DNA of 64,000 nt, taken from the NCBI RefSeq assembly GCF_020509005.1, contig NC_063012.1, forward strand, positions 1,054,001 through 1,118,000, written 5' to 3'. Source of the DNA: Fulvia fulva (Eukaryota; Ascomycota; Dothideomycetes; Mycosphaerellales; Mycosphaerellaceae). Numbering within the stretch: the first letter of the stretch is position 1; each line of letters opens with the position of its first letter. This document shows positions 1-9,933 of the stretch, in pieces. Below the pieces are notes generated by a model that saw nothing but the letters and a program-made list of their open reading frames with translations, did not search any database and was not told the DNA's origin. The translations under genes and the position numbers were made by a program.

Positions 1-1833
1 CAATTGCCTCAGCAAGTTTAGCGCCACATGCTTATACTCATGCAGAACGGCTTGGACCACGGCTTGATAATACAAGCACCGGTTTATAAGCTCGTGACAC
101 TCTGTCTCGAGAGACTCGACAGTGAACTTCCAACCACACAACTCGAGCGCAAGCTGACGGTGTTCTGGGAAGTCCGTCCGTACGCCTTTGAACGACGGCA
201 GCTCCCTCGAAACGTTCAAGTCATAGATGGCATCCTCGACCTTTCCCGCAGCTGGAGACAGAGTCCGACGACTCACGCTGCCAATCGTCTCCAAACAGAT
301 TCCTGTGACGCCAGCGAAGCTCAAATCAAGACTCTCGGACATCATGCCCTGATCTGCTGCCTGCGTCTGAAAGCGACCAATAATCTCCCATAGCCGCTCC
401 AGCTGCCAGTTCCCGGACACAATCTCGACATTCTTCATGCAGTCAAACAAGTAGCCACGGGAGCACCGCTCTCGCTGAATTGACGAAGTTGCTAAGATAC
501 TGTCCAGCTGTGGTGATCCTGGACCGCACTCGATCTTTTGGACATCGTCTTCATCGTCGACTACCTCACCACTGTACTCGTGGGGCCCAAAGTCTTCGGC
601 GCTGTGCTGGTGCTCGTACGGCGCGCGACGCTTCATTGGCTTTGCTCGTGTTTTGACTTCCGTAATGGCAATATCCTCATAATTGAGAGCAAGATCGCCT
701 CGAGCTGTGAGTGCTGCGTGTGGAAAGATTGAAGGCACTCTGATGACATCCATTCTTCGACTCGACCGCAAGGCTATTACAGGCTGTTCCGAGAGCTTCC
801 CGTCTTCAGAGATCCAGTCGAAGGCGATCAGGCGCTCATCAATCTGTTCGCTGCTTTCTTCAACATCATCGATGGCTTTTGAGACTTCTCTTGTACAAGA
901 GACATAGCGGTTACAACTCCAAGGCAGTCCACCGTAGCTGTTCTGCGCAACATAGTCGTTGTTGCTAAGCAATGTGTCACTGCCCTCTACCATATCAATG
1001 ACTCTCAGCTCTCCTCTACTGGAGCATATCGCCAAGCGACCGCGCTGTTGACCCGAATACCGCAGACTCCAGACAGAGGTTCTTGCGGAGTTGTCAACGG
1101 CTGGTCTGAGATCAAACACGGCTCCGTTGTTGCTCCCACTAACGCTTGTTTGGTTGATCCAGCGCCTGTCCCAGACACTCACAGAAGGGTCGTCAGAAGA
1201 TCCAGCACTGGCAAAGTAGTTCTCGTCCAACGGATCAATTGCAATGTTGTTGACATTGCGGGTGGAGACCTGAGTGTTGTTGGTATTGGCGAAGTACCCG
1301 TCCCTCAAGTCGTAAAGACGGATCAGAGATCTCTGAGCCGCGACGACGAGCTCCTCTGGCTGGCTTGGAAAGAACCGTACACTCGATACAACTTCTGCAG
1401 GGCACAACCTTCGGATCGGATCTGGATTTTCGCTGGCTGCATCGTAGATGTTAAGGCAGTTGTCCGAGCGCGTCTTGTCTAGAGCGACTGCCAGCCAGTC
1501 CAGACGGTTTAGTGCTATCGAATTGCATTTTCGCTGCTGCTTGAGTTTGAACGTTGCCACAGTCTCCGAAGGACGGCCATCCTCTCGCAGCTTGACCAGA
1601 CATGCACTTCCTGAGACCAGGCCAAGGGATACAATCGACTCATTCGTCTTTGACCAGTCAAATGCAGAAAAGTTTGGCAACCGAGTGATACGAGCCACGC
1701 AAGAATAGTCGATATGGTCTCTTTGCCGACTGTGTACTTGATTGAGCGTCAGGCTTCCGTCGTTGGCGTCCACAAGGAGGAATCTCTCCCTATCGCCGGT
1801 CGAGTGTGGCGACCATCGTACAGCCGCTTCCAT
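1..1833 (-). CDS. SEA4: SEACAT/GATOR2 subunit Sea4 (WD-repeat protein Mio), 3' end outside window
   Basis: The minus strand is open without a stop from an ATG at 1833 to base 1 (611 codons), so the gene continues off the left edge. The protein begins MEAAVRWSPHS and has WD40-type stretches over about residues 1-330, including CNSIALNRLDWLAVALDKTR followed by LNIYD, closely resembling the Mios/Sea4 signature (CNxLAWNP...LAAGLDKxRxD...IWD), then VSVWDRRW and AVFDLR blades. Known role of the family: SEACAT/GATOR2 at the vacuolar or lysosomal membrane, activating TORC1 in response to amino acids. The C-terminal zinc-ribbon/RING part expected in this family lies outside the window. An in-frame stop (1858-1860) precedes the chosen ATG. 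No intron is needed in the visible part. The reading frame is seen directly; the family is assigned by motif recall. Confidence 0.82.
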   Translation of the reverse strand, partial: MEAAVRWSPHSTGDRERFLLVDANDGSLTLNQVHSRQRDHIDYSCVARITRLPNFSAFDWSKTNESIVSLGLVSGSACLVKLREDGRPSETVATFKLKQQRKCNSIALNRLDWLAVALDKTRSDNCLNIYDAASENPDPIRRLCPAEVVSSVRFFPSQPEELVVAAQRSLIRLYDLRDGYFANTNNTQVSTRNVNNIAIDPLDENYFASAGSSDDPSVSVWDRRWINQTSVSGSNNGAVFDLRPAVDNSARTSVWSLRYSGQQRGRLAICSSRGELRVIDMVEGSDTLLSNNDYVAQNSYGGLPWSCNRYVSCTREVSKAIDDVEESSEQIDERLIAFDWISEDGKLSEQPVIALRSSRRMDVIRVPSIFPHAALTARGDLALNYEDIAITEVKTRAKPMKRRAPYEHQHSAEDFGPHEYSGEVVDDEDDVQKIECGPGSPQLDSILATSSIQRERCSRGYLFDCMKNVEIVSGNWQLERLWEIIGRFQTQAADQGMMSESLDLSFAGVTGICLETIGSVSRRTLSPAAGKVEDAIYDLNVSRELPSFKGVRTDFPEHRQLALELCGWKFTVESLETECHELINRCLYYQAVVQAVLHEYKHVALNLLRQL

Positions 1834-2163
1834 CAGCGCGCTGTGCCGGGCGGAGATCTATGCGCATCGCGTTCTAACCAATGTCTACTCCTTCGACTCA
1901 ACGACAGCTGAGTGTTGCCTTCACGATACGACGAGACTTGAAGACGAAGCAAGTGCTGTCCACGAAAGACAACGGCCCGTCGTGTGGCGCAGCTGATCCC
2001 TGCAGCCACGAATGTACAGGGCTACCTCTGTAGTCTAGTTCTACAGGCCCATGTCAACTTTGGACTATCATGCTGTGATGTACATGTAGGCTTGAGAATG
2101 TTACATGTATATCATCATATGGATCATGCACCATAGGTAGGACCATCAGCAGCGCCGCCTGCC
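1834..2163. other. Divergent intergenic region
   Basis: 330 bp between the divergent SEA4 and lipase-like genes, presumably holding both promoters. It is AT-richer (TGTACATGTAG, ATATCATCATATGG), but I see no specific element I can name. Confidence 0.4.
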
Positions 2164-4221
2164 ATGAGCTCACTACCCACACGTTCTGGGCAGCGGCCGC
2201 CACCTTTGCCGCCGAGAACGCCTTCCACAACCACAGAGACGGATGATGCTCCTCCACATGAGCTGGTCGCGCATCAGCAGAGAGCGAACGAGAAAGCTGC
2301 CGCAGGCTCGCATCCTGCACAGTCAACATCTGGCTTGATGCACAACGATCCACGATCCACATCGCAAGAATCACTGGCACCTGAAGACCACGATGGCCGC
2401 AGGAAGCTACTCTTAATCTACATACATGGCTTCATGGGCAATGAGACCAGCTTTCGCAGCTTTCCCGCGCATGTGCACAACCTACTCGCCATATTGCTCA
2501 GCGACTCGCATGTCGTGCATACCAAGATCTACCCGCGGTACCGATCGAAGAACAACATCAGGATCGCCCGCAACGATTTCAGCAAGTGGCTTCAACCGCA
2601 CCAAAGTCGAACGACAGATGTTGTCTTGCTTGGCCACAGCATGGGTGGATTGTTATCAGCGGAGGTAGCACTTATGCCTGCAAATACGCCATCATCCGGA
2701 CCTCTCCAGCACCGCATTGTGGGCACGATCAACTTCGATGTACCATTTCTTGGAATGCATCCCAGAGTCGTCAAAAGCGGGCTAGCAAGTATATTCACAT
2801 CGGATGGTAAGAAAGAGCCCAAGGACGACAGTCAAACACAACTTGCCACTGGTGATGACCAAGGCAGCCAAATCGATCCTTCTGGTCAGAGGCCTTCTCG
2901 AGCAGATGCTTTGTGGGCCAAACCTGACCCGAACTACAACCCTGCCTTCCAGAACGATGTTGTACTTCCCGTACGGAAAGGCTGGCGGAGTGCATGGCAT
3001 TTTGTCAACAAGCACTCCGACGACTTGATCGGCTCTGCCAAAAAGCTGATCTCCTCACACATGGAGTTCGGAGGTGCGATGGCAAATTATGGTGAGCTGA
3101 AGAACCGCTATGCCAGAATCAGGGCGTTGGAGGAAGAGAATGGCAAAGTCCGCGAGTCCGTTGTAGAGGGCGGCGTGCCATCCAGAGTACGCTTCATCAA
3201 CTACTACACAGCCAGTACGGGTCGTCTGAAGAAGCCTTCATCACCGCATCGCCAGTCATCTCGCAGTCCACATCGGAGTCGCCCTTCTTCTCAAGCTTCC
3301 ATCTCACGAACTTCGCTGGCACCAGAAGCTGGCGACGGTAATCAACGATGTGCTTCCTTGAGCTCGACCGACCCGCTCAAAGAAGTGGACGCCAGCTCTG
3401 AGCAATGGCACAATGCCATGGAGTCACTCCAGATCGGGGGTGAAGCAGGCCGCGCACGGAAGAAGGTCAACAAGAGTGTACCTCAGAGGCCTCCGCCACT
3501 TGGTGACCTGAGCTACATACAGGACCCTAACATTCGAGACATGGTTAAACAAGACCATGTGAAAGCCGTCGAAGCATACGAGAAGGCCGTCGCTGACCAA
3601 GGACCCCATGAAAAGGACGAGTCACAGCACAAGCAAGGAGGGCCGGCCAGAGCACCTCCACCTCCACCTCCGCCAGTCAAGCAGGAAGCAGAATCAGAGT
3701 TAACCCACAGCGAGCGGGAAGCAATCCGCCTCGAAAAGGAAAAGCAACGCATGGAAGCCGAAGCCCGCCGCATGCGTGGCGAGAAAGAACCCTCACCAGA
3801 ACCCTCACCCGAGACACCACAACCCCAAGCAACCACTTCCCACCACAGCACCTCCTCCATCCCCCAAATCACCTCCCGCCGACCCTCCACAACAGCTTCA
3901 ACCCTCGCATCAACCTCAACCCACGACACCACCATGCTCTCCCCACAACGCAGCAAAGACTCAACACCCCCAAACCCAAAGAAAGATCGCATGTTCTGCA
4001 CTCTACCTCCCAAAGACTCCAATGGCGAGAGGGATCCTTGCTGGGTGAGAGTTTTCATGGAGAATGTTGATGAGATCGGGGCGCATTGTGGTTTGTTTTT
4101 TGTGGATGAGCGGTATGAGCGGCTTGTGGGAGACGTGGCGGAGAGGATTGAGGGGTGGATTATGGAGGATTTGAGTGCGAGGGTAGGGATGGGGGAGAGA
4201 GGTGGGGGCGGGAAGGTGTAG
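2164..4221 (+). CDS. DUF676-type lipase/serine esterase, alpha/beta hydrolase
   Basis: Single-exon 685-residue protein. After a low-complexity Pro/Thr-rich N-terminus comes an alpha/beta-hydrolase core: the oxyanion strand LLLIYIHGFMGNETSF near residue 90 and the nucleophile elbow GHSMGG at 157-162 (Ser159). This arrangement fits the DUF676 family of putative lipases. The C-terminal third is Ser/Pro-rich and charged (RLEKEKQRMEAEARRMRGEKE, around residue 520) and ends in a more conserved tail with FCTLPP, CWVRVFMENVDEIGAHCGLF. The tail recurs in fungal DUF676 proteins as far as I recall. Substrate unknown. The stop codon (4219-4221) touches a MITE-like element, so the 3' UTR was rebuilt by the insertion. 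Codon third positions are C-rich at 3780-4020, then switch abruptly to G/T-rich at 4060-4220. Confidence 0.75.
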   Translation: MSSLPTRSGQRPPPLPPRTPSTTTETDDAPPHELVAHQQRANEKAAAGSHPAQSTSGLMHNDPRSTSQESLAPEDHDGRRKLLLIYIHGFMGNETSFRSFPAHVHNLLAILLSDSHVVHTKIYPRYRSKNNIRIARNDFSKWLQPHQSRTTDVVLLGHSMGGLLSAEVALMPANTPSSGPLQHRIVGTINFDVPFLGMHPRVVKSGLASIFTSDGKKEPKDDSQTQLATGDDQGSQIDPSGQRPSRADALWAKPDPNYNPAFQNDVVLPVRKGWRSAWHFVNKHSDDLIGSAKKLISSHMEFGGAMANYGELKNRYARIRALEEENGKVRESVVEGGVPSRVRFINYYTASTGRLKKPSSPHRQSSRSPHRSRPSSQASISRTSLAPEAGDGNQRCASLSSTDPLKEVDASSEQWHNAMESLQIGGEAGRARKKVNKSVPQRPPPLGDLSYIQDPNIRDMVKQDHVKAVEAYEKAVADQGPHEKDESQHKQGGPARAPPPPPPPVKQEAESELTHSEREAIRLEKEKQRMEAEARRMRGEKEPSPEPSPETPQPQATTSHHSTSSIPQITSRRPSTTASTLASTSTHDTTMLSPQRSKDSTPPNPKKDRMFCTLPPKDSNGERDPCWVRVFMENVDEIGAHCGLFFVDERYERLVGDVAERIEGWIMEDLSARVGMGERGGGGKV

Positions 4222-4229
4222 GGATGGGT

Positions 4230-4529
4230 CCTCGGTACTTCCGTTCCCCCCAGCTGGCCGATGTCCCCCTAGCTTTAGCCGCCCAATTTGATGGAACTTC
4301 ACTACACATTGCACCTCGAAACCCTCTAGCATCTTTGTTTTCCGCGCACTCGAGCCGGCAACGAGTGGGAGGGGGCCCCTCACGAGGCAGGGGTAGGGGC
4401 CCCGCCGATGTGCCCTCCCCGAGGCGCAACGGCGACGTGCAAGATAGTCGTTATTTGATGAATTTGATTAAGACTTGATTAAGAAGCTGGGGGGACGTCG
4501 GCCAGCTGGGGGAAAGGGAAGTACGGAGG
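4230..4529. mobile_element. MITE-like element, copy 1 (300 bp, 9-bp TSD)
   Basis: Imperfect terminal inverted repeats of about 45 bp: the left end begins CCTCGGTACTTCC and the right end, read on the other strand, begins CCTCCGTACTTCC; both continue into CCCCCAGCTGGCCGA. It is flanked by identical 9-bp direct repeats GGGATGGGT at 4221-4229 and 4530-4538. A 9-bp target duplication is typical of Mutator-like elements. The interior has no ORF of note and shares AGCATCTTTGTT, CCGCGCACTCG and CGACGTGCAAGATA with the second copy at 14459-14694, which lies inverted relative to this one. Insertion is at the stop codon of the lipase-like gene. Non-autonomous; no transposase in the window. Confidence 0.82.
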
Positions 4530-4710
4530 GGGATGGGTGGGCGAGTGGGTAGTGACAGCAGAACTAGGAGGCTACTGGATCTGGTGAGTTGGTCTCAGCA
4601 CTTTTAGCGGAGTAACTTGGCGTGGCCCGGTATCTTCAATGCTTCATGGGTATCATGCAGTGCAAGGTGCAAACGCCACCAATGTTCTATTCTATCCATG
4701 TGTTGATTCC

Positions 4711-5532
4711 TCATTCGAAGAAACCACCACCACTCTCATCACCACTCTCATCATCGTTCTGCTGCTCCTCTTCCACCTGGACCTTCTTGCCCATCGCAGA
4801 CCGGTCATCTTTCCTTTGCGTCTTCGCCGCCTTCTTGACCGACTTCAACTTCGTCCCTACTTTCTCCCCCTCGTCATCATCCCCCTTGCCATCCAACCTC
4901 CCCTCCCTCAAATCCCCCAACGTCCCCTCGTCCATACACCTCCTCACCCTCTCCCACATCGCAGAGTCTCCCTGCTTCTCCACTTCCTTCCCAGCAACAC
5001 CCTTATCCTCCTCTTCCTCTCCTTCCTTCTTCCTCCGTGTAGGGAAGAGGGAGACATACTCCCACTCCAACGGCGCATAGTGCGCATAATTCACGTCAAT
5101 CTCACACTCCTCCACCTTCCTCTTCAAGCCCTCTTTATTCTTTCCCTCCGCTTCCTTCAGCGCCTTCCTCGCCTTTTTTAACCGTCTCTCCGCCTTCTGT
5201 CGATCGAAGAATCGTATCTTATGGTACTTCCCAATCATCTCACTCCTCTTGCGTGCCTTTTCGGCAATTTGAAGGTCGCGAGTTGCGGTTTGGAGTTGAC
5301 GCTCTTTCTCGACGCGAATATTGGCAGGGAGATCTTTGGACTTTTCCAGTAGGCGAGTGATGTTGCGCACTGTCTTCTTCAAGTCGTTGACGGTGTGGGC
5401 TTTTTTGAAGGAGTTTTTGCCGTGGTTCTCGGGGTTCTTGGGTTGAAAGACGCCTTGGTGTTTGGGGCGTTTCCAATGGGGGCGGGAGTCGTTGTTGGAG
5501 GAGGAGTCGGGGGCGCTGCGTTTGGTGGCCAT
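4711..5532 (-). CDS. EFG1: rRNA-processing protein EFG1
   Basis: 273 residues, single exon, about the usual fungal Efg1 length. The conserved core is at residues 45-165: VNDLKKTVRNITRLLEKSKD, LPANIRVEKERQLQT, then KYHKIRFFDRQKAERRLKKA and the YAHYAPLEWEYVSLFP block. N- and C-termini are charged and low complexity (poly-Glu, GGGFFE end), as is common for nucleolar proteins. In yeast, Efg1 acts in early 18S rRNA maturation within the 90S pre-ribosome, partnering Bud22. The coiled coil over about 60-160 is evident from heptad-like Leu/Lys/Glu content. It is convergent with the lipase-like gene across the MITE and lies tail-to-head with AFI1 (about 215 bp apart). Confidence 0.88.
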   Translation of the reverse strand: MATKRSAPDSSSNNDSRPHWKRPKHQGVFQPKNPENHGKNSFKKAHTVNDLKKTVRNITRLLEKSKDLPANIRVEKERQLQTATRDLQIAEKARKRSEMIGKYHKIRFFDRQKAERRLKKARKALKEAEGKNKEGLKRKVEECEIDVNYAHYAPLEWEYVSLFPTRRKKEGEEEEDKGVAGKEVEKQGDSAMWERVRRCMDEGTLGDLREGRLDGKGDDDEGEKVGTKLKSVKKAAKTQRKDDRSAMGKKVQVEEEQQNDDESGDESGGGFFE

Positions 5533-5747
5533 TGTTCTTGGGGTGCGGTGTGAGAGGATTGGTGTAAGTGAGGGTGGAGGAAGTTCGAGATGTTAAAGTT
5601 GAGAAGTTCGGAGAGAACGAGTGGGGTCCGAATGTTCTGAGATAAGGAGAAATTGGTATAATAAAGCAAACACCAAGATTCGAGGGTATCTAGCGATCGT
5701 CATGTACATAAAGATCTCACATAGCATCATCAAATTCATATAGATCA

Positions 5748-7665
5748 TCAGTGATCATCACCTCCTCGCTCCAGTTTATCGACTTTCAGAGTCATCGTCC
5801 TCTCCCACCCAATGCGAATGAACCTCCCCAGCGTCAACCAGAAGTGCCGACCGGCTTCATGTTCTCTGATTCTGCCTAAGAGTTCTGCTACTTCCTCTCT
5901 TACGTCCAGCCGAGGGTGGAAAAGACCTGTGCCTATGTACAGCAAGCCTGGCGTCTGACCGCTTGCGGCGCTGGTGGCCTTGTTCTCCCAAACGCCCATG
6001 GCCACGATCGAGAGGAGGTGACTGATTTCGGACTCCGTGTTGATGGCTTCACATATGGCGAGGTAGATGTTTGCGCTCTGCTCGTGTCCGAGTCGTAGCT
6101 TTGCAAGCTTATCGTGTAGGTGCTGTAGGTCCAGGTGCTTGATCGGGCGGTGCACGTAGAACGAGGCAAGATCTTGGATGAAGTTGTAGTAGCTGCGCGT
6201 GTTACGCCATCCTTCGATTCGAGTAGCATTGGCAGCCAATTCATTGTTTTTGGATTGTGCTGTTGGCCAGACGTAGCCGTGGCCGATGACCTCTGGCGCG
6301 AGCTCTTTGTGTGCCTCGGCGGGTGAGATAGGTGAAGCTGGGAAGTTGGTCTTTGGACTTTCCGGGTTGTGAATGTGCAGTGCACTCGCACCATAAACTG
6401 TCTCCTCGAAGCTCGAAGCAAGCCGAGTGAACTTCACTACCCACTTGCGGAACTTGCCACGAATGGCATTCTCGCCATGTCGCTCATTGATGGCAGCAAG
6501 CACACTCTGCATGAAAGCCCCGTCACCAGTGGCATCGCCTGTCATACTGCCCGAAGGAGCGCTGTTACCACCCAGCCCTGCAGACAGACTCGCTCCCGCC
6601 GTAACCAAAGAACTAATACCACCAGCTGCAACACTATTGGTCTGGTGGGTGTTCTGGTGGAAGAAGACCACGCCTTCAGTCAGGGGAGCTTGTTCGACTT
6701 TGTTAGATATTCGCATCTTCCCTGTACTCAGATCGCAGAGGATGTCCCACCATTCTGTCTTGTTGGCAAAAGCAGGGTTCGTCACACCAGCGATGAATCC
6801 AGGGACTCTCAGAAGATCGTCAATCTTGGTCAAATCAGTGTAGGGAAACGCGTGTCTAGTAAACCCGCGTAGCATGCCACCCGATGCCAGAGCACATGCT
6901 GCCAGTACTGCTTCAGCTACCTCCGAACTGGGAAGGTTGTGGCCCAGGAAGATCACCCGCTTCTGCGTGAGTAATGCATTCAGTAGCACGATAATTGGAT
7001 GCGTATTAGGTCCAGATGTTGTCAAATGAGGATGTGTAGGGTTGAAGGGCGTCGGTGAAGAAGTGTGAGGTGTGCTGAATGTTGTAATCAATTTGACCAA
7101 GCTGAAGTCGCCGACTGTTTCTGGACTGACTGCCGTAGGGATCTTGACCGGTACAGGTACATTTGCATAGTTGATCACACTTTCGAATTCGTGAGTGTCA
7201 CGAGGTAGGCCGTATCGAGTCTTCGACTGTAGCTGACCGGTACTGGTCTGATCTATCGCGGGCGTGACGGCTTCTGTCTCTTCTTTCTCGGCCATACGTT
7301 GTGCTATCATGGCCTCAAACTTCTCGAGAAAAAGGTCCTTGGTATCTGTCGCTTGCAGGATGAACTTCTCGTTGAGGTTCAGCCGAGGCATGAGAGACAA
7401 GTCCATGCTGTTCACAGCTTCGTACAGGCTGGCCAGAGTGTCGATCATGGGATTGGCAAAGTACTGTTCCAGTGCCAGCAGAAGCAGGGGCTTGTATATG
7501 TGCAAGAAAGAATGCCTCGTGCAAATTGCCATGGCTTTTACGATTGCACCTCGCTTGATAGTGTTGTCGTGCTTGGTGTTGACCAAATTGAGCACATAGA
7601 CCAGAGGGGGGCCGTCAGGACTGCCGTCATCAGAACTGTCATCGCTGTCGTCTCCCGAATCTTCA

Positions 7666-7704
<39 letters not shown>

Positions 7705-8279
7705 GGCAGGTCCTCGCCGGCTTCAATTGCTTTCCGTCGCCTCCTCCTCCGTCTTCGTTTCGCGTCTGGGTCTTGATCTTCCTCTCCGCCGGCGTCTTTG
7801 TGTAGAAAGAATATGGTCCAGTCTTGGCTTCGCACATGAGCTTGATCTGGTAACATCAGCTCAGCAAGCATATGTTCGTCTCCTCCAACGGGTCCTGGGT
7901 ACTGATGCTCCATAATGCTACCCCGATCGATGTCGAAGGAGGCGACCAATATGTACTCGACATGGTTTTCTGTGCCGCCGGGAGGGTACTGCGACTTCAC
8001 CGGCTTCACTTTGCGTTGTTGTGGGCGCTTTTGCGGTGAACGAAGCGCGTTGGGCGCGGGAGTGGGTCCATGTTGAGAAGATCGATAGCTGGTGCCACTT
8101 GACTTGTGTGAAGCGTTGGAGAGTGTGTGTCTATGTTGCGCGACTGCCAGACTGCCAGAGTCGCCCTGTGTCGAATGCGATCCAGATCGTTGTGGGAAGG
8201 AGTTGAGTGAAGCGTGTCGTCTTGACGCCGTGCTGCCAGTCGAGTTGGTCTTGGGCCGATGTGGTAGCACAGTTGCCAT
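5748..8279 (-). CDS. AFI1: Arf3-interacting polarity protein Afi1 (DENN/SPA domains)
   Basis: 843 residues, single exon. Residues 1-100 are Ser/Gln-rich; the Afi1 N-terminal domain starts at [21 protein letters not shown], followed by [11 protein letters not shown] and WTIFFLHKD. An Asp/Glu-rich insert is encoded by a hexamer microsatellite (7667-7704). The DENN-like core follows with [20 protein letters not shown], and then the SPA (stabilization of polarity axis) part with [20 protein letters not shown] and [12 protein letters not shown]. In yeast Afi1 binds the GTPase Arf3 and supports polarity-axis maintenance at the plasma membrane. The length is close to yeast Afi1. It is divergent from the EF-hand gene, separated by about 260 bp. 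Confidence 0.85.
7667..7704. repeat. TCCTCG hexamer microsatellite in AFI1
   Basis: About six tandem TCCTCG units, encoding alternating Asp/Glu on the minus strand within the acidic linker of AFI1. The reading frame is kept for any copy number because the unit is 6 bp. Confidence 0.85.
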
Positions 8280-8542
8280 TGTATGATCGGCGCGACCTGC
8301 GCATGTATCGTGTCTATGTCAGACTATGGGCAGCATTCACTTCGCGGTGCACTTGATGTTCTTGAGAGTGAGACCTCTCCCCACGATTGCGATACAATCC
8401 CTGTCTGCCCCTGCAGGCTGCAGAACGATCACCCGGCAGACCTTCCAACTTCCATCCTTGGGTTGTCGTTGCTGTTTACCCATCCAAACAGCGACATCGC
8501 GAAGACCATTTCCAACATCTCCAGCACTGCTAGAACAACATC

Positions 8543-9781
8543 ATGGTGAGTGCTCCTAGTCGTCGTCTGCTCTTCTGAAGCTAATGTATACAGTCGTCGC
8601 GACCCTCGCCCTTCGACAGCGCCAACGCGCGACAGTCGCCGTTCCGCCGACAGAACAGCGCGTCGCCAGCAACAGTACGAGGAGGAACACCAGGATCCTC
8701 GCCGACGAAAGCGCCTTCAGCATTGTCACTGTCGCCTACCAAAGCGAGCAATCTATCACCAGAGAAGACCAGTCCATTCGTCCGACGACCGAGCCAGATC
8801 AACACCGAGCGCCCGTCGAGCCCATTCGCACGACCTTCGAGCAGCTTGAGCATACCCACATCTCCCTCTAGACAACCGAGCAACTCAAGCTACAATGGAG
8901 CGCCGCTCAGCCCACGTCCTGCTTCTCCCATGCGACTGCCAAGCATCTCTCCAGCACCAGAAGAGCCCGACACACCCACAATCCTCCCTCCCGCCTCGCC
9001 TTCACGATTCGACGGAGCGAAACCATCATCTCACACTTTATCCGAAGAAGACTCGCCTCCTCCACCAGAACCATTTCAAGCACCAACTGTAGTACCCAGT
9101 CCAGCCATGCTCCGGCCATTAGCCCAAGGAACAGAAACATCCTCCACAACAGCCACAATCAAACAGCCTATCTTCACATCTCAGCCCGTGAAGAAATCAC
9201 CCACAATGCCAAAACTCAACCCCATCGGTGGAGGCGGAGGCGCATACGGACACGTTCCACAGTCGCTCCTCCACAGCATGCGAGAGTCTTTCGAGGTACT
9301 GGACAGTAACAACACAGGCGGCGTCACAGCAGCCTCAGTCTCAGAAATGCTGGGCCAGATGGGCCTCGAGAACACGCCAGCTGCACTGCGAGACTTCTTC
9401 CCGCCTAACGTAACTGCGCAATTCAATCTTGCGAGATACCTAGACGTTCTGTCAGGACCATTAGCGGACCTGTCGCAACCAGACGAGCTACGCGCAGCAT
9501 TCGAGGCTTTTGATGTGGACGATAGTGGACAGATCGATGTTGCAACACTCAGAGATGCGCTGCTTCACACTGCCCCTGAGCCAGGAGAGCATATGATCCG
9601 ACTCAGTGAGCGCGAATTAGATGGTATTCTGGGAGATTTCACCGGACGAAGAGCATTCGGATCAAAGGGCATGAATGCTTCCAAGGCGAAGGGGGACGTT
9701 TTCAGGTATCGGGATTTCATGTCGAATATCAGCGCCGGTGGTGCGCAAACCGAGGGCGGAGAGGCTGTCATGGCTTCGTGA
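8543..9781 (+). CDS. EF-hand protein, myosin light-chain/calmodulin-like
   Basis: Model: exon 1 is only the ATG (8543-8545); a 48-bp intron (GTGAGT...GCTAATGTATACAG, 8546-8593) follows; exon 2 is 8594-9781. This gives 396 residues starting MSSRPSPFDSANARQSPF, in frame to the stop. Residues 1-205 are Ser/Pro-rich and probably disordered. The C-terminal 150 residues hold two EF-hand-like loops, DSNNTGGVTAAS and DVDDSGQIDVAT; both lack the Glu at position 12, so calcium binding is doubtful, as in many myosin regulatory light chains and Cdc4-type proteins. Several other ATG-initiated ORFs here are shadows; only the spliced frame joins the low-complexity N-terminus to ATG. A role in cytokinesis or endocytosis is inference only. 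Confidence 0.72.
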
Positions 9782-9933
9782 AGTTGTGTGAACGATGTTC
9801 ATGCGTTATGTATATGTACAGGTTCTAGATGATGCATTGGTTCTGTGATCCCGGCCACGCTGGCCATGCTTATGCAAATAATGGTACATTACTCATAGAT
9901 CTCATCGCATCTCGTTCCAATCTATCGCATTCG

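Noticed and set aside
28..1996. Plus-strand ORFs at 28-1996
   Set aside because: All are antisense shadows of the continuous minus-strand SEA4 reading frame.
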